Below, one piece after another: positions 1-5,125 of a DNA stretch of 22,930 nt. The position numbers were made by a program, and so were the translations under genes. The number at the start of each line of letters is the position of its first letter. Position 1 is the first letter of the stretch. Location: contig CAYIAN010000004.1 in NCBI GenBank assembly GCA_964361435.1, forward strand, positions 1 to 22,930, given 5' to 3'. The notes beneath the pieces were generated by a model, which was not told the DNA's origin, searched no databases, and saw nothing but the letters and a program-made list of their open reading frames with translations. The DNA comes from GWA2-46-10 sp964361435. GTDB lineage: Bacteria; Patescibacteriota; Minisyncoccia; UBA6257; Colwellbacteraceae.

Positions 1-96
1 GTAAGTAAGAATAAAGTTGTTTCGGGTCTGTCCATATTTAAATTGTAACGCATCTTGAGCGCACGAGAAGGCTATGCTCCTCGTGCTAGCACGACT

Positions 97-170
97 TGGC
101 TGCCGGACTAGGATTCGAACCTAAGTTACTTGATTCAGAGTCAAGCGTCCTACCACTAGACGATCCGGCA
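97..170 (-). tRNA. tRNA-Gln (anticodon CUG), CCA encoded
   Basis: The minus strand folds into a full cloverleaf. The acceptor stem TGCCGGA pairs with TCCGGCA, the D arm has GTC/GAC, and the anticodon stem CTTGA/TCAAG encloses the loop CTCTGAA, giving anticodon CTG (reads CAG, Gln). The T arm has the standard TTCGAAT loop. A G discriminator and a genomically encoded CCA follow (97-99). The U1-A72 first pair is typical of bacterial tRNA-Gln. A possible -10 (TAGAAT, 193-188) lies upstream, but I see no good -35. Confidence 0.96.
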
Positions 171-180
171 AATTGCACAC

Positions 181-206
181 TGCGTATATTCTAACCCCTA
201 TACGCA
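181..206 (-). repeat. 8-bp inverted repeat upstream of tRNA-Gln
   Basis: TGCGTATA (181-188) and TATACGCA (199-206) are perfect reverse complements separated by 10 nt. The repeat lies 10 nt upstream of the tRNA 5' end and covers the only -10-like hexamer there (TAGAAT on the minus strand). It could be a hairpin or a protein site, or it may be chance. Confidence 0.35.
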
Positions 207-212
207 GGTGTG

Positions 213-241
213 GAAGGGCCCCGCACTGTGCGGGGCCCTTC
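213..241 (-). terminator. Strong GC hairpin at the end of the small membrane-protein cassette
   Basis: A perfect 13-bp stem (213-225 with 229-241) closes a 3-nt loop; the core is GGGCCCCGCA/TGCGGGGCCC. It lies 32 nt past the stop codon of the 95-aa gene and just before the tRNA promoter region. No U-tract follows on either strand (minus-strand continuation is CACACCTGCG), so it is either a non-canonical terminator or an mRNA 3'-end stabiliser. Confidence 0.6.
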
Positions 242-252
242 AGGTTGATGTT

Positions 253-281
253 GCCGGAAGCGGCGTTAGCCGCCTACCGGC
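253..281 (-). other. Hairpin spanning the stop codon of the 95-aa gene
   Basis: Two 5-bp stems stack around a small internal loop: GCCGG (253-257) with CCGGC (277-281), and GCGGC (260-264) with GCCGC (269-273), with a 4-nt apical loop. On the minus strand the TAG stop (276-274) sits in the internal loop. A second, stronger hairpin at 213-241 follows, so the mRNA would end in two consecutive structures. Confidence 0.5.
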
Positions 282-561
282 TCGTCGTGTCGCCGGTCTT
301 GTGGTCGATCACGTTGTCATAATCGAACAGGGACGGCCCGATGCGTAACAGCCCGATCCTGCGACGGAGAGGGCCGATGCGCTTCTGGGCGTCGGCGCCG
401 GTGATGGCGAAGGTCGAACTCAGTGCATCCGGACGCGTGGCTGTGGCCAACGGCTGTCCCCGCCCGAGCTCCGGGAGGAGCTTGGGGGTCACCCTGTGGG
501 CGACCATGAGGATGACCATCAGCGCGATAGCCAGCGCAATCCGGAGAAGCATGTCGAACAT
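274..561 (-). CDS. Small single-pass membrane protein, unknown family, GC-rich
   Basis: A 95-aa protein that I do not recognise. Residues 4-22 form one hydrophobic helix (LLRIALAIALMVILMVAHR), followed by a basic, mostly soluble tail with an Arg-rich stretch near 73-81 (RRRIGLLR) and an acidic, polar C-terminus. This suggests an N-terminally anchored protein. The start is well supported: AGGAGGAG lies 2 nt before the ATG, a far better ribosome site than most other genes in the window have. A consensus-like promoter (695-667) and about 100 nt of leader precede it, and two hairpins follow. Codons are strongly GC-biased (GTC, CTG, ATC, GCC, CGG); a hand count of 301-540 gives about 65% G+C, against about 38% for 841-900. 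The composition suggests recent acquisition or a short foreign segment. Overlapping frames on both strands are open here only because GC-rich DNA has few stops; the frame with promoter, SD and membrane helix is the credible one. Confidence 0.65.
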   Translation of the reverse strand: MFDMLLRIALAIALMVILMVAHRVTPKLLPELGRGQPLATATRPDALSSTFAITGADAQKRIGPLRRRIGLLRIGPSLFDYDNVIDHKTGDTTSR

Positions 562-591
562 GTCTCCTCCTCTGATCCATCAACCTGGTGT

Positions 592-641
592 TGTGTGGAT
601 CTCTTAGGGGCCTGCATTTAAGCCACTAGGAGATCCACACA
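592..641 (-). promoter_or_regulatory. Long hairpin in the leader of the 95-aa gene
   Basis: TGTGTGGATCTC (592-603) and GAGATCCACACA (630-641) form a perfect 12-bp stem, extended after one mismatch by 3 bp (605-607 with 626-628). It falls between the predicted transcription start (about 660) and the SD site (near 570). It could be a regulatory leader, an RNA-stabilising cap or an operator. No U-run follows, so it is not an ordinary terminator. Confidence 0.5.
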
Positions 642-666
642 GAATATTCAAAGGTACAATGCGCAT

Positions 667-695
667 ATAGTACTATAAATCGAGAATAATGTCAA
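667..695 (-). promoter_or_regulatory. Sigma70-type promoter for the 95-aa gene
   Basis: On the minus strand TTGACA (695-690, perfect -35) and TACTAT (672-667, 4/6 to TATAAT) are separated by exactly 17 bp. Transcription would start near 660. The -35 begins inside the U-tract of the terminator at 691-726, so one unit ends where the next begins. A 12-bp palindrome (TATAGTACTATA, 666-677) covers the -10. Confidence 0.6.
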
Positions 696-726
696 AAAAT
701 GAAACACCCCCTGACGGGGGCGTTTC
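691..726 (-). terminator. Intrinsic terminator after the holin-like gene
   Basis: The minus strand has an 11-bp GC-rich stem (726-716 with 711-701, one G-U pair) closed by a 4-nt loop and followed by ATTTTTT. This is a standard rho-independent terminator. It lies 88 nt downstream of the stop codon at 814-816. Nothing else is evident in 727-813. Confidence 0.88.
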
Positions 727-813
727 ATGGTCGTCCACCGAAAGACGGATCCTTCAGTGAACTCCAGTCATTGTATCTGTCGTTAAAAGGTTGTCAAGTA
801 TCCGGATGTGGAT

Positions 814-1140
814 TTAATCAGGTATGATTGCGGATACCAAAGAGAGAATTAATCCCAAAAGCAGAGCCCACCAAAAGCTATCTACAAAAAAACCAGAAAC
901 AAGGTATGCGGTGAGCAATACGAGGCCCGCGTTTATTACCAACGTAAACAGGCCCATAGAAAGGAAGTTAATGGGTAGGGTTAATAGGATAAGTACTGGT
1001 TTCAAGATGGCGTTGGCTAACCCAAGTACGATGGCGGCAGTTAAGGCGGCCATAAAACTGTTGACTGATATCCCCGGAAGAAAATACGGGGAAGCCAGGA
1101 TAACGAGTGTTGATATTATCCAACTAATTAGTATCGGCAT
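814..1140 (-). CDS. Phage holin family protein (superfamily IV type), 4 TM
   Basis: About 108 aa, almost entirely hydrophobic, with four predicted helices. It carries features of the mycobacterial 4-TMS phage holin / YvlD-like family (PF04020): an early PxFLPGISV, then LxNAILKPVLxLLTLPINxLxxGLF and a final NAGLVLLxAYLVSGF. In bacteria these small inner-membrane proteins are chromosomal and their role is not settled; a lytic function should not be assumed. I prefer the ATG at 1140 (MPILISWI) over the one at 1179, because it begins the first helix; the longer form adds 13 residues not expected for the family. It overlaps the end of the upstream nuclease gene by 17 nt, so the two are probably translated from one mRNA. 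An intrinsic terminator follows at 726-691. Confidence 0.85.
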   Translation of the reverse strand: MPILISWIISTLVILASPYFLPGISVNSFMAALTAAIVLGLANAILKPVLILLTLPINFLSMGLFTLVINAGLVLLTAYLVSGFFVDSFWWALLLGLILSLVSAIIPD

Positions 1141-1882
1141 CTTTTTCACTAACGGCTTCGATGTACCTACAATAATCACAATCTTCTCCTGAATTTGGAA
1201 TATTGTCGGAATCCAAAGTCTTCTTGATCTTCAATAGGGTTGCTTCTATCCAAGAACCATCTCCTTTGTAGGGAATAAGCTTCACGTCAAATTCCAGCTT
1301 CCCATCAAAAGCCTTCCTGTCGGTTTTCCCATTAACGTATACAAAATATCCGGTATCGGAAACGTCAAAACCGTTCTGGCGCAAAAGCCATTGGTAAAAC
1401 TCCATCTGGCGTTTGTATCCGTCCTGCCACTCGGCGTCCAGCGACACCTCTCCATCTTTGGCGGTGGCTTTATAGTCAACTACCAGTAATTCTCCTTCTG
1501 GGTTTACCCACACGTCATCGACGGCGCCGGTGAACATTAAGCCCGTAGGTTCGTGGAAATGCTGCACTCCCACAAAAGTGTCTCTCCACTTGTCTAAATC
1601 TGCGTGCTCGTAAGGGATAGCATCTAACCCATACTCTTTCATCAAGGGGTGTGCCTCTTGTTTCGCTCTGTGAATATCAAATTCTTTCTTTAAAAGAGTA
1701 TCTACCGCGGAATTTAAACTAAAAGGATAACCTGGAGGTCTCCCTACACCCAATTTTCGGTCGAGGTAGAAACACTTGGGACACTCAAAAAAAAGATCCA
1801 CCTTACTTCTTGAGAGTTTGAATGGTTCTGAATCCTGTCCGTAGATATTTCGGTTACGTTTGGGATTATAGAATTTGGACAT
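1124..1882 (-). CDS. PD-(D/E)XK nuclease family protein (Cas4/AddB-like fold)
   Basis: 252 aa. The catalytic core is visible: G119-A-V-D122-D123 supplies the first acidic residue, V135-D136-Y-K138 is the D-x-K motif, and Q159-M-E-F-Y163 is the Q-xxx-Y motif of the RecB/Cas4/AddB group (PF12705 type). Two Cys pairs, C34-x-x-C37 near the N-terminus and C235-x-x-C238 near the C-terminus, recall the split cysteine arrangement that holds a 4Fe-4S cluster in AddB/Cas4, but the 2+2 spacing differs from the usual 1+3, so zinc is equally possible. No CRISPR array or helicase is nearby, so a general DNA repair or recombination nuclease is the best reading. The ATG at 1882 lies about 3 nt after a predicted start of transcription (TATACT at 1897-1892). 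It overlaps the holin-like gene at its 3' end. Confidence 0.85.
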   Translation of the reverse strand: MSKFYNPKRNRNIYGQDSEPFKLSRSKVDLFFECPKCFYLDRKLGVGRPPGYPFSLNSAVDTLLKKEFDIHRAKQEAHPLMKEYGLDAIPYEHADLDKWRDTFVGVQHFHEPTGLMFTGAVDDVWVNPEGELLVVDYKATAKDGEVSLDAEWQDGYKRQMEFYQWLLRQNGFDVSDTGYFVYVNGKTDRKAFDGKLEFDVKLIPYKGDGSWIEATLLKIKKTLDSDNIPNSGEDCDYCRYIEAVSEKDADTN

Positions 1883-1891
1883 ATAGGTAGA

Positions 1892-1897
1892 AGTATA
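1892..1897 (-). promoter_or_regulatory. Possible -10 for the PD-(D/E)XK gene, near-leaderless
   Basis: TATACT on the minus strand (5/6 to TATAAT) would place the transcription start about 3 nt before the ATG at 1882. No convincing -35 is found; the expected position is occupied by the U-tract of the rnpB terminator. Confidence 0.35.
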
Positions 1898-1910
1898 TAG
1901 AGAGACTCAT

Positions 1911-1958
1911 AAAACCAAAAGGGGGCTATCTAAACTTGGAAGTTTCGATAACCCCCTT
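1911..1958 (-). terminator. Intrinsic terminator of rnpB
   Basis: The minus strand shows GGGGG pairing with CCCCC (1956-1952 with 1925-1921), continued by a second 5-bp block (TTATC/GATAG) and then GAAACTT/AAGTTTA pairing, followed by TTTTGGTTTT. It starts directly after the RNase P RNA P1 helix. Confidence 0.9.
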
Positions 1959-1959
1959 T

Positions 1960-2332
1960 GGAGGCAATCCGTAAGCCGGATTCTGTCGTGAACAACAATC
2001 TATCTGCGACCATCGGTTACCCTCAGGTTCTTGCGGCACTCTCTATTGCTAGAGCTCGGCCTTGCACTCAGGTAAGGATTTTGCCGTTTCATCCTGGTCT
2101 TCTATCCCTATAACCAGGTAGAGCCATCTACGTTGGGACGGGGCTCCCCTTGTCCTTGCGAACTCGGGCGTTACTGCTCGCACCTCTGAACTTACGTTTG
2201 ACGGGTGTTACCCGCTACCCTCGTCAATAAATTGACTGAGTGTCCGGACTTTCCTCTTGGCGGGACTCTAAAGTAATGTGCGATCGTTCCTGCTAAACGA
2301 GTCCTCGCAAAGCTGTTGTTTGGATTACCTCC
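1960..2332 (-). ncRNA. rnpB: RNase P RNA, bacterial type A-like
   Basis: Catalytic RNA of RNase P, which matures tRNA 5' ends. The ends are set by an 11-bp P1 helix: GGAGGTAATCC (2332-2322) pairs with GGATTGCCTCC (1970-1960). P2 is AACAACA/TGTTGTT. The universally conserved P4 strands are present: GAGGAAAGTCCGGAC (near 2258-2244) at the 5' side and ACAGAATCCGGCTTACGG near the 3' end. The central stretch GAAACGGCAAAATCC...GCAAGGCC also matches the family. Length is about 373 nt. The P15 region (2061-2035) is reduced to one hairpin, and I do not find the GGU that pairs with the tRNA CCA end in E. coli; AGU occupies the apparent place. It has its own promoter inside the upstream gene and its own terminator. 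Confidence 0.95.
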
Positions 2333-2339
2333 GAGACAA

Positions 2340-2368
2340 TTTATATCACTAAAAACCTAAGGTGTCCA
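2340..2368 (-). promoter_or_regulatory. rnpB promoter inside the 3' end of the RNase H gene
   Basis: TGGACA (2368-2363, 5/6 to TTGACA), a 17-bp spacer and TATAAA (2345-2340, 5/6) predict a start at about 2333, which coincides with the 5' base of the P1 helix of rnpB. The -35 is made of the Leu-Asp-Thr codons and the spacer contains the TAG stop of the RNase H gene. Confidence 0.75.
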
Positions 2369-2762
2369 GAGCCTTATTGACCAACCGGTCGGCGTTTTTG
2401 TTTTTGTCTCTGGTGACGTGAGTAAACTTCACACTTTTAAAATCCTGTTTGAGATTCCAGATATCTATGAAAAGCGGCTGCAATCCCCCATCTTTGATTT
2501 TGAACTCTCCGTTTAGTTGATTCACCAAAAGTTGACTGTCGGTTTTGAGCTCTATTTCAGTATGGGCTGCTTTGGCTCCGCCTAAAAGTTGTTTGGCTTT
2601 CTTAAGAGCGAAAATGACTGCCTTGTATTCGGCAATATTGTTGGTGGTATTGCCAATGGATTCCCCATACTCTTTTTTCCCTACCACTGCTCCAATGGCA
2701 GATGGTCCAGGATTGCCTCTCGAGCCTCCGTCGGTGTGTATAAGGAAACTATTTTTGCCCAT
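2349..2762 (-). CDS. rnhA: Ribonuclease HI family protein
   Basis: 137 aa. Hydrolyses the RNA strand of RNA-DNA hybrids (Okazaki primers, R-loops) in the cytoplasm. The four carboxylates of the RNase H fold are visible: D11 in HTDGGSRGNPGP, E45 in NNIAEY, D75 in LKTDSQLLV and D125 in NKNADRLVN. The compact form without the basic protrusion of the E. coli enzyme matches the YpdQ/archaeal-like RNase HI type (reverse-transcriptase-like RVT_3). The ATG overlaps the end of the upstream exonuclease gene by 14 nt, which suggests coupled translation; pairing an RNA-strand hydrolase with a 3'-5' DNA exonuclease fits DNA replication or repair. Its last codons form the rnpB promoter. Confidence 0.93.
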   Translation of the reverse strand: MGKNSFLIHTDGGSRGNPGPSAIGAVVGKKEYGESIGNTTNNIAEYKAVIFALKKAKQLLGGAKAAHTEIELKTDSQLLVNQLNGEFKIKDGGLQPLFIDIWNLKQDFKSVKFTHVTRDKNKNADRLVNKALDTLGF

Positions 2763-3324
2763 GAAGTTTTACTAATTCAATAAAAATTCTGTAGGTAGTA
2801 CGGGCGTCATCTATGGCTCTGTGATGAGTTCCCATATTGACCGCGAAGTGATTCGCAAGTTCCTTCAAAGAAAGTTTAGGAAACTCAGCTTTGTCCCCAA
2901 GCAAAAGCCAAGCTAGGGAGAATGTATCCAGTCCTTTGTAAAGATAAGTCGGTTGGAATCCGTGTTTTTCAAGAGCATTCTGGACGTGCATCCAATCAAA
3001 AGGTAGATTGTGGGCGACTAAAATAGTGTCTTGCGCAAAGTTTAAAAATTTAAGAAGCCCCTCTCGCAAATCCATACCTTCCTTTTCCCACTCTGCTTCG
3101 TTGTACCCGACAACTTCCAGGGCTTCGGGTGTAGCATTTTCTATGTGCTGAGGCTTGATCTTTATATCCACCTCAGAAAGCTTCTCAAAAGTATTGGCTT
3201 TTACTCTAACGGCCCCTATCTCCAGCAACTCTTTGTCCAGTTCGAAACCAGTGGTTTCAGTATCAAAAAAGCAAAGGTCACGTTCGTTAACTGGCATATT
3301 AAAGAGTTTATATTTGATTTCCAT
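2749..3324 (-). CDS. DEDDh 3'-5' exonuclease (DnaQ/PolC-epsilon-like)
   Basis: 191 aa. A DnaQ-family 3'-5' exonuclease, either a proofreading epsilon-like subunit or a stand-alone nuclease. ExoI is F20-D21-T-E23-T-T-G, ExoII is A104-H-N-L-P-F-D110, and ExoIII is H168-R-A-I-D-D173-A, giving the DEDDh set D21, E23, D110, H168, D173. No polymerase or helicase domain is attached, and the C-terminal extension that binds the alpha subunit in E. coli epsilon is short, so the gene name dnaQ is not certain. It starts 5 nt after the pgk stop codon and overlaps the RNase H gene downstream, so it is part of the pgk unit. It has no strong SD. Confidence 0.9.
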   Translation of the reverse strand: MEIKYKLFNMPVNERDLCFFDTETTGFELDKELLEIGAVRVKANTFEKLSEVDIKIKPQHIENATPEALEVVGYNEAEWEKEGMDLREGLLKFLNFAQDTILVAHNLPFDWMHVQNALEKHGFQPTYLYKGLDTFSLAWLLLGDKAEFPKLSLKELANHFAVNMGTHHRAIDDARTTYRIFIELVKLHGQK

Positions 3325-3329
3325 CGAGT

Positions 3330-4388
3330 TTACTTAATGGCTTTTAGGGCAGGGAGTTTTTCCCCAGATAGGTATGTTAGCATGGCTCCCCCGCCGCTTG
3401 AAACAAAGATGTGTTTTTTGGGCTCTCCAAGTTGGAATATGGCTCTCAGAGTATCTCCTCCGCCTATCAGTATATTGGCCTCTTTTTGGGCCAAAATGGC
3501 CTTATATAGGGCATTTGTCCCCCTATCAAAGGGTTTATGCTCGAACTTCCCCATGGGTCCATTCCAGACGATTGTCTTGGCTCTCTCAATGACTGTCTTG
3601 TAGAGTTCTATGCTCTGAGGGCCTATATCCCAAATAGCACCTTTGCTAACCTCCCAATCTACGGGTGTAACAATCTTTTCTTTGGTTACGAAGGATTTAA
3701 TTTGGATCAAAGCTTCTTGGTCGTACAAAGATTTCCCAATATGCACTCCCCTAGCCTTCAACAGGGTGTTGGCCGGCGCACCCCCCAAAAGAATACTGTC
3801 CGCTTTGTTTATAAAGTTTTTCAGTACACCCAGTTTGTCTAATGTTTTGGCTCCGCCGATTATAAGAACCATGGGCTTCTTGGGGTGACGCATAACTTTG
3901 TCCAACTGACGGAGCTCCGTTTTAAAATTCGGCCCTATAGTGCTCGGCAAAAGTTTGGGTAATTCAAAATTAGAAGCATTTTTGCGATGACTGGTTGGAA
4001 AATCGTCGTTAATGAATTTGTTACCAAGCGAAGCCAAAAATCTCGCCAAATTTTTATCAGCCCTTGATTCTCCAGGAACGAATCTCAAATTCTCTAACAG
4101 AAAAACGTTTCCGTTTTGACTTTGCTCTATACGCTTCGCGATGTTTGGAAAGTCAAAGTCGTTTACGAAAATAACCTTCTTACCCAACCCTCTGGAGAGC
4201 GGATTCACAAACGGCCTCAAGCTTAATTTATTCTCTTTCCCGTGAGGTCTTCCCCGGTGAGCGAGAACAACTACTTTATTGTTAGTTTTGGATACAAAGC
4301 GGATGCCATTGAGGACATTCCGAAAACGGAGACTTTTTTTGACGTCTTTACTATCTATATCTAAGTTTACTCGCAGAAGGTAGGTCAT
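3330..4388 (-). CDS. pgk: Phosphoglycerate kinase, short and divergent
   Basis: Transfers phosphate from 1,3-bisphosphoglycerate to ADP in lower glycolysis. Recognised by the substrate loop HRGRPHG, LLENLRFVPGE, NDDFPTSHRKNAS, IGGAKTLDKLGVL (nucleotide lysine), WNGPMGKFE, IGGGDTLRA and SSGGGAMLTYLSG in the right order. At about 352 aa it is shorter than the usual 390-400; it begins directly at the first strand (MTYLLRVNLD). In the conserved N-terminal motif RVDxN the Asp and Asn are exchanged (RVNLD). Two ATGs are possible: 4406 lies exactly at the base of a hairpin, and 4388 gives the family-like start and lies 7 nt after TATAAT (leaderless if that box is used). I chose 4388. It is the first gene of the unit pgk, exonuclease, RNase H, rnpB. 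Confidence 0.92.
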   Translation of the reverse strand: MTYLLRVNLDIDSKDVKKSLRFRNVLNGIRFVSKTNNKVVVLAHRGRPHGKENKLSLRPFVNPLSRGLGKKVIFVNDFDFPNIAKRIEQSQNGNVFLLENLRFVPGESRADKNLARFLASLGNKFINDDFPTSHRKNASNFELPKLLPSTIGPNFKTELRQLDKVMRHPKKPMVLIIGGAKTLDKLGVLKNFINKADSILLGGAPANTLLKARGVHIGKSLYDQEALIQIKSFVTKEKIVTPVDWEVSKGAIWDIGPQSIELYKTVIERAKTIVWNGPMGKFEHKPFDRGTNALYKAILAQKEANILIGGGDTLRAIFQLGEPKKHIFVSSGGGAMLTYLSGEKLPALKAIK

Positions 4389-4405
4389 GGGTTCATTATA
4401 AAACA

Positions 4406-4437
4406 TTTAGACCCCCAGTGGGGGCTGGGGGTCTAAA
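4406..4437 (-). terminator. Hairpin before pgk: terminator or attenuator
   Basis: A perfect 12-bp stem (4437-4426 with 4417-4406, core TTAGACCCCCA/TGGGGGTCTAA) with an 8-nt loop, followed on the minus strand by a moderately U-rich TGTTTTAT. It could end the long murA-to-gtrA transcript or attenuate transcripts from the promoter at 4529-4501. The ATG at 4406 begins at the last paired base. Confidence 0.6.
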
Positions 4438-4452
4438 ATCTAGGCTCAGGAT

Positions 4453-4482
4453 ATTCCTTAGCCGATATCATCGTTAAGGAAT
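4453..4482 (-). promoter_or_regulatory. First leader hairpin upstream of pgk
   Basis: ATTCCTTA (minus strand 4482-4475) pairs with TAAGGAAT (4460-4453), and an inner CGAT/ATCG stem (4473-4470 with 4466-4463) closes a 3-nt loop. Lying between the promoter and the second hairpin, it makes a roughly 100-nt structured leader. It matches no riboswitch class I can name. Confidence 0.5.
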
Positions 4483-4500
4483 TCACTTCACTCGGGGGGC

Positions 4501-4529
4501 ATTATAGCTTAATCCCGCCATAAAATCAA
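4501..4529 (-). promoter_or_regulatory. Sigma70-type promoter of the pgk unit
   Basis: TTGATT (4529-4524, 4/6), a 17-bp spacer and a perfect TATAAT (4506-4501) on the minus strand. The -35 contains the TGA stop of the gtrA-like gene. Transcription would start near 4494, giving a leader of about 105 nt before the ATG at 4388. Confidence 0.75.
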
Positions 4530-5125
4530 GAGGTCTTTCTGAAAACGATGAGTTTATACCCCAAAAAGTTCCAGGCTAACCCCAGGAAAGTAGCTATCAA
4601 GGATGAAAGATTCGCCCAAGCGACTGGATCGAGATTAAAGAAGGCTTCAGTATAGTTAACTAGAAAAGAAGCCGATACTACGTTGATTACCATGCCGACA
4701 AGACTGACGAGGAGAAACTCGATAAATTCCGTTTTTCCTCCTCTGCTTCCATCGAAGGTCCAGTGTTTGTTCCAGAAATAGCTACTCATTATCGCCACCG
4801 AGATGGAAAGGGCCTTAAAAAGGGAAAACTGTCCACCTGCAGATATCCCTGTGCTGGCTATCAACAGATTTAGAACCGCAAAGTCGAGAAAGGTATTTAA
4901 CCCGCCAACAACGATAAACTTAGCCATTTGCCAAAGAATCTTAACCCAGCGACTTAGGAAACGTAGGGTAGCTAGGCCAATCAAAGTAAGGGCGGCAAGG
5001 GTGACGGCAATTAAAAAGCGTACATTGAAACCATACTCGGACAGTATGTTATTGAGAGTTGGGAGTGATAAGACACCGACCAACAAAGCCGAGAGTAAAC
5101 TAAACCAAATATCTTTTTTCCTCAT
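4526..5125 (-). CDS. GtrA-like membrane protein
   Basis: 199 aa. GtrA/DPMS-type four-helix membrane proteins (PF04138) are thought to help move lipid-linked sugars across the membrane or partner with glycosyltransferases. The domain starts near residue 66 with FIVVGGLNTFLDFAVLNLL and includes SYFWNKHWTF (near 116-125) and the terminal WNFLGYKLIVF. Two extra hydrophobic segments (about 8-24 and 36-54) precede it, so the protein likely has six helices. Its ATG overlaps the tpiA stop in an ATGA junction. It is the last gene of the 14-gene run; no glycosyltransferase is adjacent, so its substrate cannot be inferred. Confidence 0.87.
   Translation of the reverse strand: MRKKDIWFSLLSALLVGVLSLPTLNNILSEYGFNVRFLIAVTLAALTLIGLATLRFLSRWVKILWQMAKFIVVGGLNTFLDFAVLNLLIASTGISAGGQFSLFKALSISVAIMSSYFWNKHWTFDGSRGGKTEFIEFLLVSLVGMVINVVSASFLVNYTEAFFNLDPVAWANLSSLIATFLGLAWNFLGYKLIVFRKTS

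Larger units (their letters stand above)
241..587. repeat. 10-bp inverted repeat bracketing the 95-aa gene
   Basis: CAGGTTGATG (241-250) and CATCAACCTG (578-587) are perfect reverse complements. One arm lies directly upstream of the Shine-Dalgarno site and the other directly downstream of the stop-codon hairpin, so they frame the coding sequence almost exactly. They could be short terminal inverted repeats of a small insertion or could pair the 5' and 3' UTRs of the mRNA. I see no target-site duplication outside the arms. Confidence 0.5.

Noticed and set aside
61..86. 7-bp hairpin (GCACGAG/CTCGTGC) downstream of tRNA-Gln as a terminator
   Set aside because: No U-tract follows on the minus strand and the loop is 12 nt; too weak to call.
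317..607. Two other open frames (minus 317-583, plus 341-607) in the GC-rich segment
   Set aside because: GC-rich DNA lacks stops in several frames; these have no SD or promoter of their own and overlap the better-supported 95-aa gene.
814..1140. Holin-like gene as a sign of a prophage or lysis module
   Set aside because: PF04020 proteins are common chromosomal genes and no phage gene or endolysin is nearby.
1124..1882. PD-(D/E)XK protein as Cas4 of a CRISPR system
   Set aside because: No repeat array and no cas1, cas2 or effector gene in the window; the Cys spacing also differs from Cas4.
3145..3603. 152-codon plus-strand open frame
   Set aside because: Antisense to the exonuclease and pgk genes, with no recognisable domain or promoter.
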